A stretch of 64,000 nucleotides of DNA from Paramacrobiotus metropolitanus (GCF_019649055.1 NW_026570285.1:682001-746000); one strand, 5' to 3'. Shown: positions 12,200-24,939, counted from the first letter of the stretch. Made by a program: numbers and translations. Notes: generated by a model from the sequence alone, not told the origin.

Positions 12200-12783
12200 T
12201 CAGCAACTGATTTGATTAATGGGCATTTATTTTCTTAGTTTTCTGTATTAAAGGTGTAAAAAAATTAAGCAAACTTTTCGTTTCAAACCGCTTGAAATGC
12301 TGGAAGCCCAGTTTAATAATAATTTTATCTGAAATAATTTTGGAAATAATTTTATCTGAAGGACTTGTATGGAGTGGGAACCGTCTGCAACGGCGATTTC
12401 AACTCAACGTTTTATTACAGTAACCTTCAACAAACAGGATCACATCCCGATAAAACCAGTGTACAGTGTGAAGAATAATCTGGCAAATATAGAACGGTAC
12501 AAAATTAGTGACTTACTCTTACTCGGCACGCAGTACGCACGCGCTTAATTATGCACAAGACAGTGTTTAAGGAAGACGCACGCATCAGCTGCGGTTCTAC
12601 AAGGATAAAAATTACAATCATTAAAAACAGCGGCACAGTCTCGGAGCAGAACACGGCACAAACCACGGCGTGTACAGTACACGTGACAAGAAGCAGAAAA
12701 ATGCAGGGAGGCACCAGGAAGAGCGCGGTGAGGAGCCACCGGAAGGAAGCTGCTTGATTGAGCCTTCGCTTGCTGTTTAGTGT

Positions 12784-15700
12784 TCAGCGCTGCATCTTCT
12801 CCAGGATGGGCAGGACCATCTCGAAGGACGGCCGCTTGCCCGGGTTCTCGTTCATGCAGATGCCGATCAGCCGCGCCATGTGGTTGGACACGCCGGGCGG
12901 CTGCGGCAGCCGCAGACCCTCGTACGCCACCTAAGCCAATATTTACAATTAAAATTTAATTCAAAATTTAATCTGAGATTTACATAATCAATTAAACGGA
13001 GTACGAATTAAATTAAACTGGTCAACAGCTATTGGTAGACCTAATTTAACTTGACTTCAAAAACTAAACAAGTTTGGCAAAACTAAACTGCAGAAAATCG
13101 GCAAATTTAAATCGAATAATTAACTACAGAAAAATTAAATTAAACCGAGGATAACTAATAGACAAATTGTAAATTAAGCTGACTTATTAAACTAAAATAA
13201 AATTGAATATTAATATATTAACCCGGAAAAAGTCGACCGATAAACAAGAAAAAGATTGCAATAAACTAAATTACGCTGAAGTTCTAAATTAGATAAAAAA
13301 GCCAATTGAACTGGGAAAATCGACCGCCATACGAAAATTAAATCGATAAATGAACTAAATGAAATAACATTAAAACGGAAAAAATCGATCAATTAATGAT
13401 TAATACAATAAATCAACAACAATTAAAAAAAATACAAATTAATTATTCGGGTTAGAAAAATGGTTAAAAAGGGACAAGAAGCAACCCACGGACCTTCATG
13501 CCGATCTCCATGGGCTCCAGATCGGCAAACGGGACTTGGCGCGTCTGCAGTTCCCACAGCACGACGGCGAAGCTCCACATGTCGGCGGCACGGACGTTGC
13601 TCTCCTCCGGGCGGCGCTGCAGCGCCTCGGGGGCCACCCAGGCCGGGTGGAAGAGCTTGGCCTTCTCCTGGAAGGAGAACTTGGCGTCCGCCATGCTCAG
13701 CCGTCCGCTCAGGTCCTCGTCGATCTGCACGGCGGATAAATCAAATTAAATCGGAACAAATCGGGCTCGGAAGGTACCAGCGTTACCATGACGTGTTTGC
13801 TGTTGAGGAAGAAGCGCTTGACCATGGGGTTGAGGGAGTGCAGGAAGCCCATGCCGCGCGCAATGTCCAGGGCGAAGCGGATGGCCTGCTGCTGGTCCAC
13901 CACGACACCTAGTTACAACCAAACATAATTCAAACAATAATAATTCAAATAATATCACCATAATTAAAATAATATTAATTGTAATTAAAATAACATAATT
14001 CACATAATATCCGCATAATCAAAATAATATTAATTGTAATTAAAATAACATAACTCAGATAATATCCGCATAATTAAAATAATATCTGTAATTCGAATAA
14101 TATCCACATTATTTCCAGTGCAATTCCGTCTATGTGGCAATTACTGGCGCGGATGCTAACTGCATGTCTGATTTTATTATAAATATTATGCAGAAACAGC
14201 TACTTAAAAAAACGATAAAAAATATTTCAAAATTCATACAGACAAAACCGGTACATAATAATTTTGCAAGCGGCAAATCTTTAAATTCGTACAGTGCTGC
14301 GAATCCAGTTATTTCAAAATTAAACGGAGCTACAAGATTCTGAAGCGGTTTGACGCTTAATCCTGATGCAATTAAATACAACTGGAATAACTACTGAAAA
14401 TAAAATACTGTAATAGCAATACTTTTCACCATTTTATTTATTTTTTCGTTTAAAAGAAAATAATTTCTACAAATCTATTTTTCAATTTGGATTTCAATGC
14501 CGGTGATGGCGTACTGCGATGGGCAGGCGTGCGGTCGATCGTCGTCTGCGAAGCGCGCAATTCCCGATTAAATAACCTCCGAAAATCGGTTTTGGGTAAG
14601 AGAACGCACTGGTGCGCAGTTTTGTCGCCATGGACGATTGGTCCTTGTAGGGAATCTTACGCATATCCACGCCCAACTGCTGCGCAAAGTCTGCAAACCA
14701 TCACTGTCATTTAAATTCATTTAAATTCATTTATAATCATTTAAATTCATTTACAAATAAAAAAATCATTTAAATAGTCGGTAAATCAACAAAAAATGAT
14801 CTACGCACTTTCCAGGTGATCCCGGAATTCGGCCCGCCGGCATTTGTCCAGGGGGATGTCGCCGTATTTGTTGCTGACGGATACCAGCGCACCGTGCTGA
14901 ATTAAATCCTAAAACAAACAGCTAACAATAATAATAGAATAAAATTACAAAATAAGAAGAAAATAACAAAAACATAAATAATAAAAATAAACACTAAAAT
15001 GTAATATTAATAAAACATTACGAATAACCACTAAAATAAAACGATAAAAATATTTAAAATTTTCATAATGAACGCTTTTTAATCAAAATCAGCTTTTATG
15101 AAATGACAGCCAAAGTCAAAGGAGAATTTATCGATCATACACAAACTCTCCGACTCACTGTTCTACGATTTCTCACATATTTTGCTCGTGAAGACCAATA
15201 TTTGACTGCATAAATAAAATAAATAAAATATACAATACCGTATGGACAATTATAACGTCACAAGACAATAATCACAAATAAGTAATAAATTAATAAATAT
15301 ACAAATAAAAATTAAGAGATTAAATAAATAAAAATTATTGCATACAAAATAGGGCTGTGTGAAGCGCGAGCGACACCCACCTCGGCGATCTGGTCGAAGC
15401 CGAAGAAGCAGGCGTAGTGCAGCGCGGTGTTGCCGTGCTCGTTGACGAAGTTGACGTCGGCCTTGTTGCGCAGCAGCTGTCAACAGCGAATCACTCGCCT
15501 TAGCAGCTGGTTAGAGAAAAAAGACCGCGTTGGTTCGCCTACCTTCTGGACGATCTCGCGGTGGCCGTGGCTGGCGGCCAGGTGCAGCGGCGTGTCGTCG
15601 CCCATGTTCGTCTGGTTGACGCGGGCGCCGCGCGACAACAGCATGTCCACCACGTTGGCGTGGCCCTCCTTGGCCGCCCAGTGCAGCAGACTGAACCCGT

Positions 15701-16619
15701 GATCATCGCTGCACAAAAATAAATGAAAACATTCAGCGTCGCATTGAACAATACCTTCCGACCGAAAGTTTATTTTCTGTTCCAATAAATCCGTTAAATT
15801 CTAATCAAAAAATAAATAACATAGACTTTCACACCTACTCATTTAATATCCCTTTTAGTACAATACTATTTAATATGCCTTTATAATAATCGGCAATATC
15901 TAATCATAATGGACAGTGAAAATGATAATAAATAAAAATATTAGACGATTAAAATAAAATGAATAAAAAACATTAATCGAAAATAAAAACTTCCAACAAT
16001 TTAAATTACAAATATTAATTAAAATCATATGAGCAATAAAATAATGATAAAAACCAAATAACAAAAATTAAAAAGATAATAATGGATAATTAAAATTATT
16101 AAAATTTAAAATCGCAGAAGTACAACTACTTTCTAAACGTGAACTGCATAGCTTTTTACGCTGAAAGTACAGCGAACAAGAACGTAATTTCGAGCACACG
16201 ATCTCATTTTGCCACGTTTTAATTCGACACCACAAAATCTTACTGTCCAGGTCGATTTTCTATTTTCTCAGTCAAAGGAACAGACCGCAAGCTCACCGCA
16301 AGCAATAACAACAAGCAGCATGCTGCATGCCCATATTTGGCTAAACGGTTGTCCATAAATTAACTCAACCATAACAAAACGCCCCCGACCACACTGTCCC
16401 CGTACACCGCTAGACACTGCTCATACAAAGTACAGGGAAACGACGCGGATGCGCACCGATTAGCTGTCGCACTTACCCCACATTCATGTCGTGCTCGGTA
16501 TCGTCCAGCCACACACGCAGATTAAACGCATTCCCGTCCCGCGTCCACTGGAAGACATCCTCGATGCCCTGGGTGGTGTGCACCCGGCTCAGGGTCGATG
16601 TAGTGGACTGCAGCGTCAT
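12784..16619 (-). CDS. ILK: Integrin-linked kinase, eight exons, lacking the kinase N-lobe
   Basis: Exons 16619-16477, 15708-15543, 15476-15381, 14908-14809, 14690-14610, 13908-13787, 13724-13494 and 12930-12784 give a 361-aa protein; vertebrate ILK has 452. Exons 1-4 encode the ankyrin-repeat domain ([50 protein letters not shown]) that binds PINCH. Exon 5 ends just after KIPYKD. Exons 6-8 encode the pseudokinase C-lobe ([37 protein letters not shown], a C-terminal LEKMQR). The segment with the glycine-rich loop and ATP-contacting lysine, about 110 residues, is absent: exon 5 ends in phase 1 and exon 6 begins in the matching phase. ILK is a scaffold linking integrin tails, PINCH and parvin at adhesions. 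Parvin contacts the C-lobe, which is kept. Confidence 0.88.
13909..14609 (-). other. ILK intron 5, where the N-lobe exons would be expected
   Basis: This 701-bp intron should carry the N-lobe exons if they existed. The minus-strand frames contain no glycine-rich loop, lysine strand or other ILK-like segment. The first 200 bases from 13913 are an ATTAAAATAATATT-type simple repeat. A 69-codon plus-strand frame at 14134-14343 has no recognisable homology. Confidence 0.6.
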
Positions 16620-16829
16620 TTTGCAACAATGACAATTTACAACACAAAATCAAAACACATCGTATACGGATCAATCGTATGTTGCAGATTCCGTCCAATG
16701 TAAGAGATCGTATCAGTGGAAATACGCTCAATTTTAGTGGCGACGCAACTGCTGCTGCTAGCAACAGGAAGTTAGGAACCAGTTTAACGCAGAATGCTAA
16801 TAAAACTCCTCCAAAACAAACGAGTACAG
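16620..16829. other. ILK upstream region
   Basis: The sequence between the ILK start codon and the left end of the hAT-like element should contain the ILK promoter. No clear core-promoter motif stands out. The transposon sits only 210 bases from the start codon. Confidence 0.35.
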
Positions 16830-18559
16830 TAGTGCCCTGCAACGGAGTACGAAACTGCGTCCAGTCCGATCCGAACTTAAAAAATTTTATCCGAACCCAG
16901 TCCGACTCCGAATTCTAAAAATCGTACTCCGACCAATCCGATCCGAAAATATTTTTGGCCAATCCGAACCCACTCCGATCCGATCCGAAAAATTTTCGAA
17001 AAGAATACGTATTACTCGATTTTATTACACATCCCTACATTAAAAAACTTTTTATGCCATGTTTTCGGTAGCAAAAAGACTTCAGAATTCAGAAGTACAA
17101 TTTTCTTGGGCATAATAAAGGGTACGCTGGAGGATTTACATATACAAGAATGTTTTAGATAAATTTAGTTTTTTAGCACTACAGTGTCGAAGCATCTGGG
17201 GAGGTTAGTTATCTATCCTCACTGTCGGGAATCTGTATCAGATCTTTTTGTTGTATACGGTTCATCCCACGGATTACCCACATATTAGCCTGGGTCAAAA
17301 AAAGGGAGAGAAAATTAAAGGAAGGGATGTTTCTACACGTCCGGACTCCGGAACTAAAATAATTGGTAGTTTCATGTATTCTTTAGGACCTTAGAGTAAG
17401 TTTAGTTAAACGTATATAATATTACTGTTATCCTAATCTCCAGGATTAATCCAATTACAAACGCTGCAAATAAAAATGGGAAGCCGGTGCCTAGTGAAAC
17501 TGACTGAGCTGCACAACACATGTGGTCCATTTAACGTACTGTAGTAGTTATACTAAAATTATTTGATAAGGCGATAACAAACAACGACATCATAACAATC
17601 GCAAAACACTCTAAATATTCAAAAGTGTCAGGAGAATTAATAAAAGGAAATTAAAGAGAATTAACAACAGTCTGTCGTGTATAAGCGTTCACGCCGTTTA
17701 GGGCTCCATGAACAATCTTTACTCTTCCACGCCTGTAATGCTCAATCGGTAGGCAACTCTCATCTCAAACTGTAACAGATAAACTATGGTGGAAACGACG
17801 GACGACTCAGGAACACGGGAACTCAGGAATCCCTAAGCAGGAATACTCCAACTACAACTTCCGGTCGTAAGTCCTGTGAGGATCGGCAAGAGCTAGGACG
17901 ATTGTGTCACGAGCAAACCTGTGTACTAAGCGATAATCCGTGAACGACTATGCACTTCCGTAGGAACAAGTATTGCTGCCTCTTTATCCAATTCACACCA
18001 CAGTTCACAACGCTAGGAAATCGTAATTAGAAACAGTCTCTAGAAGTCAATTCAGCGACTGCTACCGATATTAGTGACAACTCAAACTTATATAGACTCT
18101 GCGTTATGACATCATATACACCGCTAGTAGAAGAGAACAGCAAATCACAGTGGAGATTGACTAGATTATCCGTTATGTTGCAGGTGGAAGGCGGACAGTC
18201 AGCATCCGTACGTACATCCGGCGTGTGATCCTACTCCCACACGTCAAGTCTACTAAACAAAAGCAGATACTTCGGTGCAAATTAATTAAGCGCAAATGGA
18301 AGCATCGCGCGAAGCGCGACGCTGACGAAAATTTTTGTTTTGAAGGCCGGTGAAATTCAATCAAAATTAATTAATAATATTTATTTAATTACGGATTATT
18401 CGGAGTCTCGATTGCATCCGAACCCGGTCCGAACAGGTGCACAAAAACTCCGAAACCACTCCGACTCCGAATTTTCCAGATTGAAATCCGTCCAATCCGG
18501 TCCGAAAATCGGAGTGGGTTCGGAGTGGATCGGATTTCCCAGTCCGTTGCAGGGCTCTA
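16830..18559. mobile_element. Non-autonomous hAT-like element, 1.73 kb, 8-bp target duplication
   Basis: The left end TAGTGCCCTGCAACGGA and the inverted right end TAGAGCCCTGCAACGGA match except for one base. The element is flanked by a perfect 8-bp direct repeat, GAGTACAG, at 16822-16829 and 18560-18567. Subterminal regions at both ends are packed with TCCGA/TCCGAACC motifs (16855-16995 and 18395-18540), as hAT elements often are. The internal 1.4 kb holds no transposase frame. An 8-bp duplication plus short inverted ends indicates the hAT superfamily. Confidence 0.85.
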
Positions 18560-18974
18560 GAGTACAGTACCGTAGCACGGCAGGACGGTGCTTCGCGTAC
18601 CGCATCTTACCATGGTTAGCATCTGTTACCGTAACAGTGGTACGATTTGTTCACTGTACTGTGACTGTACTCTGTAGAACTAGACAGTAGACACTGCATT
18701 CAGCCACCCTGCCGCCTCGTGCGGTTAAGCAACCATACCAAAGCCAGATTCGCTTAGAATTTGAAACCCACTCCTACGGGCATATATGAGAAATTAAAAT
18801 ACTACCGCTCTCGCGATACATCCGGTTCCATTGCAATGCAAAATTTGAAATTTCGGTTTTGGCTGCCTTGGTAACAATTAGTGCAGCTGAGTGGATTTGG
18901 ATTTCCAAACCATAATAATTATCCGTACTGACAATTGATACTTATTTGTGCAGATAAAATTTCATATGTATACG

Positions 18975-20189
18975 ATGTCTGTGTCCACATGGAGAAAACT
19001 CTGTGGCTGCCTGTGGTCAACATGTAGATTTTTGTTGCTCTTGCATCTGCATTTGTGTGCAGGATGTCCGGGATTTCCGAAACCACATAAAACATCGCCG
19101 TCAGCCAACTGTTAGTATCGAAAAACCGTATCGCATTATAATATATTATTTTATTTTTTCTTCATCAGTCTGCACTATGTTCAAATCACTTTATTACCTT
19201 ACGTGCGTTTGGACGGTTTGGTTGAAGATGAATTCTGTACTTTATTGTATTTCTATATACAATATAATTATATATATATATATATATATATATTTTATAT
19301 ATCTGCATACTAGCTATCAGGACGTCCCTCGTATCTCTGTAAGTAAATCGCTCCCGTGTTAGTGAACGACATGCTGGAAGAAGCACTGCGGAACAACCGG
19401 CTGGACGACCGGATCACACTAACGCGGTTGCCTCCAAGCCCAGACGTGACGGACAAAGTGGCGCATCGGCCGCGTTTGGGGGAGGACGCCACGTTCCGCT
19501 GCATCGTTCCCGCCGGAGTGGACTGGCTGGCCGTCTCCTGGCTGCACCAGGACCGCACCGTCTTCCAGGCGGGACAGCTGCGGCCGCTGCCGGAGGAGGA
19601 CACCACGGGACAGCGATACCGCTTTACCCAGGTGGACAACGCCCTCATCCTGCAGGTCCTCAACGTCACCCTGCGCTCCGGCGGCTCATTGCACTGCATC
19701 ACCACCCCGCCCGGCCACACCTACTCGCCCCGCCCCCGCGTCCTACAGAGCTTCCTGCTGCTGCCGCTGGTCACGCGCCGCGACGAGGTCTTTGCGCCGG
19801 CCGCTGACTATCTGACCGCCACGGAGGGCGACCACGTCAAAGTGATGTGCAGTATCCGGTTCCCGCTCCCCGAGAGCATCCGCGTGAACATGGACAACCA
19901 CATCATCTGGCGCCGCAACGGCCGGATCATCCACGGTCCCACGGAAGCGCCGTACGGGGCCCTCCTGCCCAGAACGGGCCTGTTCCAGCTGATACCGAAT
20001 GACGCGGCATCCAACCGCAACGAGCCGCCCAACAGCCCCGGAAATGTGATTCGCGATACAGTCGAGATTTTGGGTGTCACACTGGCCGACGAAGGACCGT
20101 TGGAGTGCTTCTTCCGGCCACACCGAGAGCTGCACGAGTGGGTGCTCCAATCGACGAGGTTGTGGGTATCAGTGTCTTCCAAGAATTAA
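18975..20189 (+). CDS. Secreted protein with two Ig-like domains, two exons
   Basis: Exon 2 (19363-20189) is well supported: its frame is long and GC-rich and contains two Ig-like folds. The first has FRC near residue 90, a tryptophan in AVSWLHQD and a closing LHC in the GGSLHC segment. The second has VMC, IIWRRNGR and DEGPLECFF. Exon 1 (18975-19110) is inferred. It gives a leucine-rich signal peptide (FLLLLHLHLCAG) and ends at a GTTAGT donor in phase 1 that matches the TTAG acceptor of exon 2, for 320 aa in total. The intron carries a TA dinucleotide run. There is no membrane segment after the second domain, so a secreted recognition or adhesion protein is likely. The specific family is not recognised. 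Exon 1 is the weaker part of the model. Confidence 0.6.
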
Positions 20190-20401
20190 ACGCAGTTGTG
20201 CCGGCGGCGGTTATTAATTCCCATTTCTGGTTAATAAATAAATTCTTAGCGTTGGTACCGCGGCTGACATTTATTCATTGTAATCTGAGCATTTACAATA
20301 CATTTATATTGAACTGTTTATATTCGCATCATTTTAAGTAGTGTGACCGCGAAGGCTTATCTTTGTAACGTTTGTGACCACCGTACTGACCGTAGTTACC
20401 G

Positions 20402-22477
20402 GGCGCCAAATTCAGTTCATCGAGGATAATCCAGTATAGCCTTAATAATAATTTGCGCACGGCGTCCACCAGAATTCCTATTTACAGGACAGTTATTTTT
20501 CTGCATGGCCTAATAATTGGTTAAATGCCGACCTTCGCAGAAGACCAGTTTGCCGTCTTCGTTGGGCTGGTAGGAGCCGAGGTAGTCCTGCAGGTCGGTG
20601 TGCTCGTGGTTGTTGAGGCGCACGCAGCGGTTGCCGGTAGCCCGCGCCAGCCACGTGATCAGGCTCGTCTTCCCGATGGACGTCTCGCCTTGCAGCAGCA
20701 CCGGCACTTGTCTAAACACACACCCGCGCGTAATTAAATTTTATAAAAATTAATTGACAATTAAAACGAAATTCCCCGTTTAATTGAAAAAATTACCGCC
20801 ATTAAATTACAATTAAATTATACGCTTAATTTAAAATATTGCCCAAATTAAATTACGAGGGAAAGTAACGTCCACGGTTAATTTAATTTCATTAAACAAA
20901 TGTCATTAAAATTAAATTACAACTGAAATTCAACTGCCCGGTTAATTTACAATAGTACCCGAATTAAATTACGATTAAAATTAAATCCCACCCTGCACCC
21001 AAAATTAAATTCTAATTAACTAATGAAAACAAAAATATGTATACGGTCATACTTCCTAAATTTTCACAATTACAATCCACATATTTAACTAGAAATAAAA
21101 TATAAACATTATTAAATATTTAATTAGTTGTGAATATTTGCTTATAAATAAATCAGCAGGGGTTATTTACACCAGCGAATCACCAAAAATTGAATTTAAT
21201 TATACAAAAATTTAAAACAAATCCCGGAGCTCACCCTGCGGAAACGGCGCGCGCCACTTCCGTCAGATTGCTCTTGACGGTCTCGGTGAGGATGTGTTTC
21301 TCGTCCCGCACCGGCTCCAGCTGGCCGCAAGCGATCCAGTATCCCTCGATCCGCTCATAGCGCCCTGCCGTGGGGCGGGGCGCGCGCAGCGACAAATCCG
21401 GATGCTTCAATCCCGCTTCGCCGAACAAATGCTCGGCGATGGTTTTCTTCATCAGACTCTGCGATTCCCGGCTCAACTGCGTCAGGTAACTCAGACAAAA
21501 TCCCTGCCAAAACCACGGCAATTAATTTTTGGATTAATTAAAATTAAAAAATTTTGTAATCAACCCACTTCGTACAACGATCGAACCACTTTTCCCATCG
21601 GATTCTTCACGGCAAACTTCAGGGCCTGCGTGAACGTTCGGAGACTGCAATGGAAAAATCATTGCGTTTTTTTGGAATTTTCCAGCAGTTAATAAAATTT
21701 TAATCGAATTGTTCTCAAATTATCAGATAATTTCCCAACAATTTAATACTAAGTTAATCTACGTTTCCTCAATTATCAGATAATTTTCCAGCAATTATTG
21801 TTGTTTCTATTTTGCTTTTTTCTCAAATTGTTAAATAATCCCAAACTAAACTATTTTTTTCCCAAATTATTAGATAATTTTCCCGGAATTAATATGACTA
21901 TTTTCACTGTAATTTTTCTTCAATTAATTAAATAATTTCTCCAACCTGTAGTGTGGTTTGTGGCTGACGCCGTCGACCATCTTGGTTTCGGCCAGCGTCT
22001 TGAGAATAAAAAACAGCTCGACGACCTTTTCCAGCAGCTCCACGTTCAGCGCCAACGGCTGCAGATACGCCACGACGATCTGCCGGACTTCCCCGCGATC
22101 CGACAGATCGCCGCAGTAGATCTCCGTGAAACGGCTGCGGACGGCCGCCGGCAGATCGCGCTTCCCCAGATCCGTCGCCGGGTTCATGCAGGCCAACAGG
22201 CGGAAGTCGGGATGCCGAGGAATGGGCGTGTCATCGCTGCAAACATTCATTTCCAAATGCTTCTATATGGAAATAAACCGAGGAAAAGAAGTAAGAAAAA
22301 TTTAAACAACTGGGAAAGAGGATAAATACCCGCGATCGGTGAGGAGGAAGGACGTCTGCGTGTTGTCGATAAAATATATGGCTGAGGCGGGCCAGCAGCT
22401 CGGGCGTGGCCAAATTGATTTCATCCAGCAGCACCCATTCGCCGCTGCGGGGACGTGTCACTAAAGTTCCCTGCGTA
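20402..22477 (-). pseudogene. Inverted partial duplicate of midasin exons 11-16, with introns
   Basis: On the minus strand this copies MDN1 sequence at about 34552-36913, introns included, in the same exon order. It spans the AAA2 Walker B segment (WVLLDEINLATPELL), the MNPATDLGKRDLP exon, the FTQALKFAVKNPMGK exon, and the AAA3 P-loop exon (GETSIGKTS). It stops at the AAA3 Walker B (ILDELNLAP). Splice sites are mostly intact and many differences are synonymous. The P-loop exon is nearly identical to the parent. The copy of exon 11 has a 4-base insertion (TATA) that breaks its frame, and the copy of exon 16 has 12 extra bases. It has no start, end or neighbouring midasin exons. Most likely a dead segmental duplicate, possibly touched by gene conversion. 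Confidence 0.85.
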
Positions 22478-23974
22478 AAACAGAACCTACATATATACAG
22501 ATATAACAGACCTTCATTCCTGCTATGCCTAATTAGTCTAAAGAAATTAATGAGAATTCAAAACGGATTTTTATTGCGGTTACTTCCAACTTTATTGCCA
22601 TAATTTTCTCATATATTCAGTTTACTCGTACTTATTTTATTTATGATAAAAATAATGAGATTGGTTTTTTAAAATTCATTTTCATTGTGAATTTGTGATT
22701 ATTAATTTATTTCCATTTTGATCGTAGCATTAATTTCAATAGTATGACTGTGTTATAAAAATTAAAAAAATTGTTTACTTCTAAGAATGTAAAAAGAAGG
22801 CCCTCTTCTATAAAAAGAGACCATAATTTAATAATCACAAATTCACAATGAAAATGAATTTAAAAAAAAATCTCATTATAAAAAAATCGATTATTAACAC
22901 TGTAACACCTTACTTATTAACCCACGCAATGGCACGCATCAAACTCTCGTTGGCTTGTTTGAAAATGAACGGCCATGCAAAAAAAATCGAGAAACTACAA
23001 CATAATGAAAACACACAATAACATTTTAATTACAAGCTTATTGAGTATTATAATTATACCACAAATTTTCTAATTATTTAAAATAATTATTTAGAAAAAT
23101 AACATTAACTGTAAACAAAAATAACTGATAAAAAAACAAAAATAATAAAAATATAAAATAAAATAACAAATATAAATAAATAAAATAAAAATAATAAATA
23201 AATAAATATAAATAAATATGATAAAAAAAATAAAATAACATAAAGAAACAACAGTAAAAAACTATTCAAAAAATTACAATAAAAGGAACAACCAAATGGT
23301 TGGCAATAAGGTAGCGACAAATCAAAAAATTCACAAGACCGCGGTTAAACAGGCCGCAAAAAGTGAAAATTAGAATAAGAAACAAAATAAAAACAATCTA
23401 AAAGTATGATGAAAATAACAAATTATCAAAATATTCAAACATCATTCACTTCCGCCACCATTAGAATTTCTGTTGATCTCACACTGTTATCTTACTGTAC
23501 TGCTAATGAAACGTAGGATACATTGCAAATTGAGCGGGTGTACGCGCCAAATATGTCACATAATCACATTCATCGTTTGCCGCACCGTGAGTTGGCTGTG
23601 TGTGTACAACTAAATTGGGAACAACAGTGCCGACACGAAAAAGCCTCCAAGAATTTTTTCAAAGTCACCCCGAACCAGTAGCGTAGAGAGATCTGTAGCC
23701 ACGGGGCTGTGCCCCCACCAAAACGAAGTTTCTAGCCTAGGGTCTGAGAGCGTGGCACTTCCAAAGCCAGTAGTCATTGCGTTTCCCCCAAACCGAATGC
23801 TCACTACTCCGCTGCACCGAACGATGCGGAACCGCTTTTAAACCAAATCGCTTGGGGTTTAATCTTGATTTTGAACAGGGATATCAGTGCGCTAAATCTT
23901 TGCTGGGATCTTCTTGAATTTATTCTGTGAAATTTAACCATTTTTACAGTTGTTTATAAACAGCAGTTTTCAAT
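22478..23974. other. Gene-free AT-rich stretch
   Basis: No exon supported. It contains one foldback repeat (22645-22882), a strongly A-rich low-complexity tract (23100-23300), and from about 23460 more ordinary sequence that probably holds the promoter of the next plus-strand gene. Confidence 0.4.
22645..22882. repeat. Small inverted repeat (foldback)
   Basis: The left arm near 22647-22706 contains AATAATGAGATT and TTCATTTTCATTGTGAATTT. The right arm, near 22829-22880, is its inverse. Arms of 50-60 bp enclose about 120 bp. This could be a small MITE, but no target duplication is clear in the AT-rich flanks. Confidence 0.55.
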
Positions 23975-24259
23975 ATGGACAAAGTACGTCTTGGTACTGG
24001 TACGCCCAACGGGAATTGTACGTGTCCACCGCCGACTCAGGGCGTGACCGAATATCGGGAATATGCATTCTATGCCATAATTTTTGGTTTAACTGTCGCA
24101 GTCATCCTATTGGTCGTCCTATTGGTCGTCTTACTGCTAAAGAAGGAATGTGGCGGATCTAAGGCCACGGCTAAACCGGAGCAGAAAGACGCTCCTGGAG
24201 ACGGAGGAAAAACTGAAGAACTCCGTTCTTCAGCGCGGCCACTTATGGTGGATGCTTGA
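23975..24259 (+). CDS. Possible small single-pass membrane protein (94 aa)
   Basis: Not a recognised family. The frame starts MDKVRLGTGTPNGNC, has one N-glycosylation sequon (NCT) and two nearby cysteines, then one strong membrane segment at about residues 31-54 (IIFGLTVAVILLVVLLVV). A lysine stop-transfer (KK) and a hydrophilic tail rich in K, E, G and D follow. The layout suggests an extracellular N-terminus and cytoplasmic tail. An AATAAA lies near 24412. The frame is GC-richer than its surroundings and stands alone. It could instead be one exon of a longer gene, because a GTAAGT-type site (24290) lies just past the stop. Confidence 0.45.
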   Translation: MDKVRLGTGTPNGNCTCPPPTQGVTEYREYAFYAIIFGLTVAVILLVVLLVVLLLKKECGGSKATAKPEQKDAPGDGGKTEELRSSARPLMVDA

Positions 24260-24329
24260 CCACCAGTGCGGACGATCACCTGGTTACCGGTAAGTGTGTA
24301 GAAAATTTTACTTCTATAATAAAAAAGTC

Positions 24330-24939
24330 CAGGGTTGTTTTACTTAGTAAACAGTAAAGTAAAACGAATTACTCAGTATTAAATAATAGCCTAATATGAA
24401 AATTAAACGAACAATAAAGTTTCGAGAACAGTATAACAGGAAAACTAAGTAAAGATTTTGTGCTGACAGTAAAAAGTAAGTAAACAGTAACGGAAATCGA
24501 GTACACTTGAGTATTTCAGTACAACAATTTTTATTGGAATTTATTGAGATTTTAACCGAAAACTGCTTGTTACCTTCGCGCTTCGTGCGAAATTTGTCTG
24601 TTTGTCACGTCGTTTCTGTCGTTATTGTTAAAATCCAGATGCGCAAGACTGATGTGCAAATTTGTGCAGTGCACATTTTGCACTCGTGCCGTGCACCGTT
24701 TAACTTTCCAAACAGCTTTCCTTGATCAAGATTTTTGATCAAAATTTTTTTTATCAAGATCTTTCTTTAATAAAAAAAATATTTAAACTGAGTATTACTG
24801 GTTTACTTAGTAAAGTAAATTTTCATGCGACCAGTAAACAGTAAGTACACAGTAAAGTTTAGCGCAAACAGTAACAGTAAAGTAAAGCCAAAGTACGCGA
24901 CAGCAAACAGTAACCTCACAGTACTGTAATACAACACTG
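24330..24939. mobile_element. Candidate hAT-like MITE rich in AGTAAA motifs
   Basis: The left end CAGGGTTGTTTTAC and inverted right end CAGTGTTGTATTAC resemble each other. Both subterminal regions are full of CAGTAAACAGTAAAGTAAA-like motifs (24345-24490 and 24810-24925). I could not find a convincing target duplication, so the boundaries and class are tentative. Confidence 0.4.

Larger units (their letters stand above)
10654..12783. other. Intergenic between transporter start and ILK end
   Basis: No exon supported. The part next to 10654 is relatively GC-rich and should hold the transporter promoter. The middle holds two copies of the dispersed repeat in opposite orientation. The remainder to 12783 has only short random frames. 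Confidence 0.4.

Noticed and set aside
14134-14343. 69-codon plus-strand frame inside ILK intron 5
   Set aside because: AT-rich, no recognisable domain, no splice or promoter support.
19003-19362. 119-codon frame starting MAACGQHVDFCC
   Set aside because: It reads through the inferred intron and a TA dinucleotide run. The other frame gives a proper signal peptide and matching splice phase.
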